Origin: Termitomyces sp. T153 | Lineage: Eukaryota > Basidiomycota > Agaricomycetes > Agaricales > Lyophyllaceae | Length of the DNA stretch: 64,000 nt | Direction: 5' to 3' | NCBI GenBank assembly: GCA_018296165.2 | Contig: JACKQL020000010.1 | Span: 1,054,001 to 1,118,000 of the forward strand | In this document: positions 56,734 through 64,000 of the stretch, in pieces | Layout of the letters: the number at the start of each line of letters is the position of its first letter | How positions within the stretch are numbered: the stretch's first letter is position 1 | Made by a program: the position numbers and the translations under genes | Notes under the pieces: model-generated | The model's database searches: none | Seen by the model: the letters and a program-made list of their open reading frames with translations, nothing else | What the model was told of the DNA's origin: nothing

Positions 56734-57370
56734 TGTCAGGACCACAGTCCTGGAGGGGGACTCTTACAGGAGCCAAAACCACCTTGGGGAGGTGATGCCA
56801 ACAGCAAGTATGTAAATAGGGAAAGAAACTAAGAAACTAAGAAATGAGAGCGAGTAATGAATGGAGAGAAGATCATATAACAACAGAACACAAACAAGAT
56901 ATCAGGTAATGTCAAGGCTGGGGTGTAGCTACAGACTAAGGGACCTTATATAGCTGTAGGACACTGCCAAAAGGAGAAGGATGGAAGTGATCTAAGTCAG
57001 GTGGGAGTGATCTAACACAAGTGGAAGTGATCTAAGTCAAGTGGAAGTGATCTAAGTCAGGTGGAAGTCATCTGAGTCAGGTGGAAGTGATCTAAGTCAT
57101 AGCAGGAAGTGATCTAAGTCATGAGGAAGTGATCTGGAACAAGAGAAGCAATCCTGGAAGTGATCTTGGGCAGGTGGAAGTGATCTGGGACAGGTGGAAG
57201 TGATCTGGAACCTGTGGAAGTGATCTGTGCTTGTGGAAATGATCTGGAACAGGAAAAGTGGTCCCAGAGGTGGCTAAAACCTAGATGTGGCTGAGATCCA
57301 GAGAGGGACTGTGTAGAATCTGAGGTTGGATAATGGTGAAGGGAAGGGGGGAATGGAATGGGTCATGACA
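56734..57370 (+). repeat. Solo LTR (637 bp), family B-like ends, target duplication GCAAT
   Basis: It starts TGTCAGGACCACAGTCC and ends GGGTCATGACA, flanked by GCAAT at 56729-56733 and 57371-57375. The termini match family B (TGTCAGG...GGGTCRTGACA), but the body differs and contains a minisatellite, so it is a distinct subfamily. It splits the C-terminal coding region of the DDE transposase. Confidence 0.9.
56982..57255. repeat. Minisatellite inside the solo LTR (GTGGAAGTGATCTAAGTCAG)
   Basis: About twelve copies of a 20-bp unit, with some units 17-27 bp. All carry GAAGTGATCT or a close variant. Confidence 0.85.
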
Positions 57371-60257
57371 GCAATGCTTGACCTATCCCCAATACTGCAA
57401 ATCAATTATATAAATGTATAGTCAATGGAAGGAAGATTGACCATTTCAATGGGATTCAATTCACAATGAATTCTCAGTAAGAATATACATTCATGCCTGG
57501 CTTCCTTGATCACAGCCTCCAAGGTTGAGACTTGATTTGTAAAGTTGTCTTGTTTGCTGAGAAGCTGTGCCATACAGCAGTTTGTACTATCAAAGGGATA
57601 GACAGGTGAACCCTTGGCTTTCATCCCAGTTACATTGAGCCCATGCTCCTCAAGTGTTGTCAGTAGTCCTTTATGGTGGCCATAGTCAGTTGTCATCTTC
57701 TGTACTTTTTCATGGAATTGTGGATTTGATTCTGGGATTATTGTGTCCTTCTGATGACATTGCTTTCCTCCATTGCTCTTGTTCATTTCAAATGCTTTGA
57801 GGGCATCATCAGGTAAAGCAGCATGTGCAGATGATTGATCAAAGATAAATAATGCCTGACAACCTGGATGTGCTTCCTCAAAAACTGGGATGGCTTGAGT
57901 TTTGACCTGCTTGATGAGTTGTTTGCAATCCCAATAGTGATCACCGTTAGTGCCTGGATCAATCACCTTTCGAGCTTCTCTAGTAATTGTGCCATTTTCA
58001 TCTGTGACAACAAGTTGACTATTTACTTCCTCAATAAAATCTGAGATGTGAATCAGCCAACCACAGCCTTTTTTACATAGAACCTGTTCATTATCTTGAA
58101 GCCTGTAAAGTGGAAACCTATTAGATTCTAGCACAGATTGATTTCTTTTTCATACTGACCATGCAGGAGAGAGAAAATCATTTGCTTGGCAGCATGTCTC
58201 ATCTTGAAACTCTGCAATTATTTGCCTCTCACCAGGGAGCAGCATAGGCTCAATTCTCTTCATGTCTCAACCCTCATATCAAGCCATGTGCCACTCAAAT
58301 TCAGCCATTTTTGGAAGAAAGACCTTATTCTGATATTCCACAACATCTGCTCTTTCATGCCCATCCATGTAAACTCCTTTTCTCAAGATAGTGTGTATCC
58401 ACCCTAACTTGATGTGCCATTGTTGAGCTGTTCTCTCACACAGTGGCTTCTTGAGAATGTGGCCGAGTGATGGAAGAATATCCTCATTCAAGCCATGCTG
58501 GAACTTTTGTGGTGTGACTGATCCAACTTCCTGTTCATTCAACCATGCTCATGCTGCATCATTGACCACTTCATCCTTCAGGAGACTCCATGAATTCTTG
58601 TATCCTCCCCAATTTTCAATTGAAAGCTGTTCAAACACCTGATAGTGGTGTGCAAGTGCCCAAATTTGACATGCCTAATGGATATTTGATCCTTTTGCTT
58701 CTGACTGTTGCTCAGCAACCTGGAGACTTGCATCCATTTGACCACAACCTTTAATCCACAACTTTTCAAAGCACTTGAGAGTTGTGAGCTGGTTAAGCTT
58801 GGACAATAGTAATGTTTTGTGCTTCTTCTTAATATTCTCCTTAATCTGATTCCTCAACACATCCCAGGAGCATATCTCTGATCTGGCTTACATCACTGTT
58901 TCATCCAAATCCTCCTCCCAATCCTCACAATTGATCATTCCCTTCCTGCTGTGTTCAAAATCATTGGTTAGCCATTTTCCAGTACTTGCTGCATCCCATG
59001 TCTGGTCATCCTCAAACTGGAGGGGTGGAGGGGTGACAGATTCTTGTCATATGGGCATGGTTATAAATAATTCCAATGGGTTGTCCTCTGGCTCCATCTT
59101 TGTATCTATATCCAAGTTCTTCTCAGAGTTTTTCAGTATTTCACTGATCACATGTTGTGCATCTTGCATATGGGTCTGGCATACAAGGAAGGCATCAAGA
59201 TTTCCCTGTTTTTCAATTTCTTTGTAATACTGAGAATGAGTTCTCGCGGATTTACTGGCCACATCTGGACCCTTCTTATATGTTTTGGGGTGACCTGCAA
59301 TGTCTGAGTGGCTCTTTCTTCCTCATCTTCTCAGACAATGCTTACCTGTTTTTTTTGCTTTTGACATCTGATTTGGAACCCAGTCCACATCTCGTGGATC
59401 ATCTCCAAGCAATAAAGCCATTTTGAAAATCCACCCAATCCTCTAGATCATCATCTTCATCCAATCCAATACCTCAACTTCTGGTTTCCAGCTAGGTTTT
59501 GTGCTATCAAAGTAGACCTGTGATTCCCAGCTCTCATCAAGATTTTCCTCAACAATGAATCCAGGTGACAAGTATTTCAAAGGTATGATCGAGCTCAAGT
59601 CTTCAGGAGGGATTTCTTCTGCTTCATTACTTGCTTCAGGTGTTTATCTATGTGCCTTGGGCTGATTTCATAGGCTTGTGATGTTCCTCTTTTGTTTTTT
59701 CCTAGGAGGTTTCATATTTGAGTGCGACGAGTAACGTAATGTGGAAAATGAATTTGCAATTCTATTTACAGTAAAAACAAATGATTTTTTTGTGTCTAAT
59801 CCACATGTGAGAAGTTCATAATAAATCTACAATGAGATTCAGCTCATTGAAAGCAGTCGATTGCGCGATTTTTCATGATTTCCCCTTGCTGTTTCAGGTG
59901 GCCAAATTTTTTGGGTTTAAATTCCCAACCACAACAGTACTGAGAAATCGGCTCGTGGAAATTGACCCATTTGGTCCTAATCTTCATGTTCCTGCATTAA
60001 AAGGGGCAGCCGCACAATGTGCCATCGCTCCATAGAAGGGCTCAACAAATTTGTTGTGTTTGGTTGTCCGCGACTGTATGTGTGGGAGGTCACAAAGCGC
60101 GTTGAACTCGGCAGATACTGGACCATCCTGGCTAGCTATTATCTGGAGGAATGTTATTCCGGTATGGTGAGACGGCATTATTAATCATGAGTGGGAAGTT
60201 CATTATCTAAGGATATATAGGTCTGGGTTGTCATTTCCCTCCCTTACTAATAGCACG

Positions 60258-62388
60258 ATGGCAGGAACGTTCACCTACAACTTTGATACATCCACCTTCA
60301 AAGGTACTTCTACCATCCACACAGGATGAGCAGTGATTCCTTTTTATCAAAATCGTCTGAATCCTCGAAGTCTTTTCATTGGCGGCAAATGGGTTGATCC
60401 AGTCCGACATGCGACGATTGAGTGAGTGATTTAGAAGAGATAAGATTTCATTGACTCAAGCCGAAGTTTGATAAAAGTGTTATCAATCCAAGTATGAGCA
60501 ACACGTTTCTTGTTACCTTCGCCTCTTGACGTGCCTCGAAACAGCGACGGGAAAAGTCATAACCGCGATCACCACAGGCTCATCCAAGGATGTTGACATT
60601 GCAGCTGATGTTGCCAAGGCGGTACATCTTTGCTAGTGCCAAGGCAGGGGATGTTCAAATGACGATTGATGTCTTCCGTTACTATGCTGGTTGGGCTGAC
60701 AAGGTGCAAGGCAAAACCATCGAGGTGATGATGCTACAACTTGAGCACACAATGCATAGTCTGATATATGTAGACCAACGAGAACAAACTTGCCTACACA
60801 AGGCACGAACCATACGGTGTCGTGGCGCGTACTGGTTCTTGTTGGAGTGCACCTTTAAACGCCTCTTAGGGCCAAATTATCCCGTGGAATGTCCCCTTGG
60901 TACAAGTGACGACTGCTTCAATTGAGATACTTACTTATTATCTTCCTCTAGTTGATGCTGGCGTTGAAGTTCGGTCCGGCCCTTGCGACCGGGAATACCA
61001 TTGTACTTAAGGTAGTTTAGTTTGCATACTACCTATACCTCTCTCTGACATGCAATAGCCATCTGAAATCACGCCGCTCACGGCCCTGCGTTTTGCTGAT
61101 CTCATAATCGAGGCTGGCTTCCCCCCTGGAGTTGTAAACATTGTTAACGGCTACGGTTCCACAGTTGGTCAGGCCATCACCGAGCATCCGCTCATTTCAA
61201 AAATCGCGTTCACGGGCAGCACTCTCGTGGGGCGTAAAATTCTCAAGGCTTCCTCAGAGTCGAACTTGAAGGTTGTCTCACTTGAACTCGGCGGAAAAAG
61301 CCCTACCATCATTTTTGATGATGCATATCTGGACCAAGCTATTCGATGGGCATCGATTGGGATATAGTGAGATTGGTTCGCTTATTGTCAAGATGGGAAG
61401 TATTGACTAACTTGTGGCATGTTATTTATGGCATGAATATGGGTGCGTAAGATGTTGAATGATCGGTGTTGTGGAGTTTGCTGAACGGCTTTTCAGGCCA
61501 GGCATGCACCGCCGGTTCACGCATTTTCGTCCAGGAGGGGATATATGACGAGTTCCTGGCCAAGTTTACCGTGGCCACAAAGAACCTTGCCGCTGCCACT
61601 GGTGATCCGTTTGCCGTTGGCACGCAACATGGTCCGCAAATCTCAAAGGTCCAATTTGATGTGCGTTAGTCGCTCCCAGCCCGTCGTATTCATTCGTCTT
61701 ACCACATGGACTTTCCTGCATTAATTTCATATTCCTTCACTCGATCGGCAATGAACCGTACTAAATATCCTCCCGCAGCGTATTATGTCATATATCGAGT
61801 CAGGTAAGAAGGACGGTGCGACGGTGCATACGGGTGGTGCACGTCATGGCACGGAAGGCTACTTTATACAACCAACGATCTTCACGAACGCCAAGCCCGA
61901 GATGAAGATTGTTCAGGAAGAAATCTTCGGCCCTGTCGGGTTGTCATCAAGTTCAAGACCGAGGAGGGTAAGTCTATCCACACTGTTTAATGCTAAGACC
62001 ATATGAAGGTTAATAAACACTTTTAGAGGTTATTGAGGCGGGCAACGACACAGCCTATGGCCTTGCTTGCCATATCTTCTCGCAGAATATCAGCCGTGCT
62101 TTGAGAGTTGCACATTCACTTGAAGCCGGGACTGCTTGGGTACGTTTCCTTTGATTTCAAGTCTCGACACGATGACTCTGAGTAGCTCATATGAGTGTTT
62201 TAAAGCTTAACTGTTCTCAATCAGTGGATAAGGCAGTACCATTGGGTGGCTACAAACAGTCCGGCATTGGGCGAGAGCTCGGAGAGTATGCCCTTGATAC
62301 GTGAGTTTACACTTCCTGCATCATGAAAGTTGTGCTGAGCTTCTCTATACATACAGGTATACTCATTAACATCGGCCAGAAGCTCTAA
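60258..62388 (+). pseudogene. Aldehyde dehydrogenase (NAD-type, cytosolic ALDH1/2-like), pseudogene
   Basis: It starts MAGTFTYNFDTSTFKG and retains most of an [118 protein letters not shown]. The active site GQACTAGSRIFVQEGIYDEF keeps the catalytic Cys. GTEGYFIQPTIFTNAKPEMK and GGYKQSGIGRELGEYALDT follow. Damage: about 45 codons between IAADVAKA and SAKAGDVQM are missing; one intron (60825-60869) begins GC rather than GT; a 1-nt deletion follows EEIFGPVG near 61940; the NCANA-type block is lost; and sequence before INIGQKL-stop is deleted. Introns are mostly 45-60 bp. It lies 181 bp from the right end of the DDE transposon. Confidence 0.85.
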
Positions 62389-62554
62389 CTGATTCACTCA
62401 TGTGAAAGTTGATTGACAATTCTGTAAGACTGTAACAAGAATTGTATGTATGTGTGTATATGAGACAATTGACATGTCAGATGGCGTTGTAACAATGGTG
62501 TTCCAAATAATGCAACTGGATTTGTGAGCCTTGGAGATGAAACCAGGTCACTGG

Positions 62555-62757
62555 CACTGCTGGTACTCAATTGTGTTTCCCTGGGAAAAAATCAAAAGGA
62601 AACCTGTTATGCCATTTCCTATGTGGCAATTTCTGATGGAAAAAGTCTTTGAACAAAGGAAATTTGTCTTTTTCTATAGTAAAAAGCTAGCCAAGAAACA
62701 GATGACAGGTTTCTTTGACCCTTTTTCCATTAGAAACATTTTCTGGCCCCAGCAGTG
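62555..62757. mobile_element. CACTA-like MITE, copy 2 (203 bp)
   Basis: The ends are CACTGCTGG and CCAGCAGTG, with TGG on both flanks (62552-62554 and 62758-62760). Imperfect inverted arms of about 60 bp include GGAAACCTGTTATGCC and GATGACAGGTTTCTTT. It is collinear with the copy at 5099-5300 over its whole length. Confidence 0.7.
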
Positions 62758-64000
62758 TGGGAAGTTTTCATGGCCATTACGAACCTCTATAGTTCTGAAA
62801 TGGTAGAAGCCTTTTTGATAGGGAAGATTGATAATCACTTTGGAAAATCTCGTAAGCTTCTTGAGAAACATCAATGAGAAACATGTTATATGATTTCTAA
62901 TATGCTTTTCTTAAGTAGAAATTATTGTATACATTTAAAACCAGTCAAATAGAATGAGTCCTGTTGATATAGTGCTGTATCTTGAGTAAATAAAATAATT
63001 TTTCTTTGAACATTCCTTGAGAAATAGAATATAAATACAAATCATCTTTCTCACTTCTAATTAAAAAGGACATTTCACATATATTTATCTTCTGGGCTGT
63101 TGATGAGAGTGATTGCACTGCTTGAAATGATATTATCTTCAATGAGAATATCTGCTGGAACACATTGTGAATGCATATACTCCTTTAGGTCTTGAAATGA
63201 CATGCATAGTATGATATATGGATAAACTCTATGACAGTTGACCTTGCAGCCTGGACTATTGGTGCAGGTGCACTCCTTGCAAGGCACAGGAAACATCTCC
63301 AAATGGGTCATCTGGGGTCTCAGTCATTGGCCAAATTACTTATCAATGAAACTCCTCATCAGTTGGTGTCCCCCAAGCCTATTGGTGAACTTGCACCAAA
63401 TCATACAAGCTCAACCCTTTTCCATACAATATCATCCTCTATGTGGTCCTCACTTGCTATTAGGTGTGAAAACTCACAAGAACTCTTGTCACCTAGTGAT
63501 GCTGTGTTCAGGTAGAACTGGATGACCACTCACACAGTGCACCTCAATAACCAACAAGAATTGTGATTGTGAACTATGTACTACACATAGGGAGAAACCA
63601 GCAAGGGTCCAACAAAGGGCCCCCTGTCTCCCTAGTTTGCTCAAATTCAGTAAGGATGAGTACATCAATCAGGCATGTATTAGGAGTAAGGTGTCAACTG
63701 AGGTGTTGCAAATCAGTCCTGGTGTGAACTGGATCCTAGACTTATCAGTCAGCTAGTCAGGTCACCTTTGATGAATATTGATCACCTCACCCTGTTCACA
63801 CATGCCATTGAGTGCATTGTGGCTTGAACTCTGTTTCCTATCAACATACTTGCATATATTGATGTACTTGTCCATTCACACACTTGTCCCCCTATGGACT
63901 TGCCCATCAACACATCAATGCATCTGCCTAGCACCACACCCACCTATAAAGCACACATGCCTATCAATGTATTTGCCCATCCATATACTGGCCGATCCAT
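62758..64000. other. Unassigned CpG-poor sequence to the window end
   Basis: No gene was recognised. Around 62850-62920 a segment (TGAGAAACATGTTATATGATTTC) resembles the MITE arms and may be a further, degraded copy. The frame at 63231-63515 has no family motif. Confidence 0.4.

Larger units (their letters stand above)
56515..59714 (-). pseudogene. DDE_3-like transposase, decayed and split by a solo LTR
   Basis: The minus-strand start is MKPPRKKQKRN (59714), a basic N-terminus. It is followed by ALLLGDDPRDVDWVPNQMSK (about 59400), VASKSARTHSQYYKEIEKQG (59230) and the helix-turn-helix-like TAQQWHIKLGWIHTILRKGV with YMDGHERADVVEYQNKVFLP (58279-58542). The catalytic region (57406-58134) has ALFIFDQSSAHAALPDDALK (second Asp) and LLRIHCELNPIEM (catalytic Glu). 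The C-terminal part, CPVNVIQCF-like then YRIGLTGKAAAWAVQKQKEH, lies left of the nested LTR at 56515-56733. It would cut and paste the element at TA sites. Stops and frameshifts show that it is inactive. Confidence 0.8.
56305..60076 (-). mobile_element. DDE (Tc1/mariner/IS630-like) transposon, 31-bp TIRs, TA target duplication
   Basis: The left TIR (56305-56335) starts CAGTTGCAGACAACTAAACA. The right TIR (60046-60076, inverted) starts CAGTCGCGGACAACCAAACA. Both end ACAACAAATTTG and match at 28 of 31 positions. TA flanks both sides (56303-56304 and 60077-60078). Inside is one minus-strand transposase gene with a DDE_3-like catalytic core. Without the nested solo LTR it is about 3.13 kb, large for this superfamily. 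The left TIR has lost both CpGs that the right TIR keeps. Confidence 0.85.

Noticed and set aside
56982..57255. Regular short repeats resembling a CRISPR array
   Set aside because: Units are contiguous with no unique spacers and lie within an LTR of a eukaryotic transposon.

Overview
The window reads as nuclear DNA of a filamentous basidiomycete, probably an Agaricomycete. The host genes carry 48-58 bp GT-AG introns. The mobile elements (Ty3/gypsy chromoviruses, Ty1/copia, hAT, and a DDE element with TA target duplications) are of kinds known from mushroom-forming fungi. Roughly four fifths of the window is transposon-derived and strongly depleted in CpG, consistent with cytosine methylation followed by deamination. 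CpG is normal only in short gene-bearing islands. The species cannot be named from sequence alone.

Layout. 1-12 kb is decayed transposon sequence: a reversed LTR (family B), a truncated gypsy (family A), LINE-like ORF1 remnants, a 202-bp CACTA-like MITE, a tandem repeat, a solo family-A LTR with a perfect target duplication, an orphan chromodomain pseudogene and a gypsy (family C) RT fragment. 12-15.5 kb is a host island with one intact gene, gamma-butyrobetaine dioxygenase (carnitine synthesis). 15.5-33 kb is a nest. A hAT transposase gene (minus strand, 32460 to 16088) is split by a copia element (16293-28055, target duplication GCAGT). That copia is itself split by a gypsy element (21131-27506, target duplication GCTGG). 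The hAT is also split by a solo LTR (30046-31211, target duplication GTTCT). A 97%-identical 204-bp inverted repeat pair lies outside the hAT gene. 33-45.5 kb holds copia gag fragments and a decayed plus-strand gypsy (family C) interrupted by two solo family-B LTRs. Removing each LTR with one target copy restores its reading frame.

45.8-51.9 kb is the second host island: an unidentified multi-exon minus-strand gene (possibly decayed), a 204-220 bp tandem array, a four-exon class-V aminotransferase / cysteine-desulfurase-like gene, and a HUA1-like zinc-finger gene. 51.9-56.3 kb is CpG-poor unassigned DNA with another family-A solo LTR. 56305-60076 is a complete but decayed DDE transposon with 31-bp terminal inverted repeats and TA duplications, carrying a nested solo LTR with a minisatellite. 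It ends 181 bp upstream of an aldehyde dehydrogenase pseudogene (60258-62388). A second copy of the CACTA-like MITE (62555-62757) and unassigned CpG-poor DNA complete the window.

The most informative pattern is that CpG erosion does not follow element borders. Within single insertions (the copia, its hAT host, and the DDE transposon) the gene-facing end keeps its CpGs and the distal end has lost them. This suggests stable methylation boundaries a few kb from genes.
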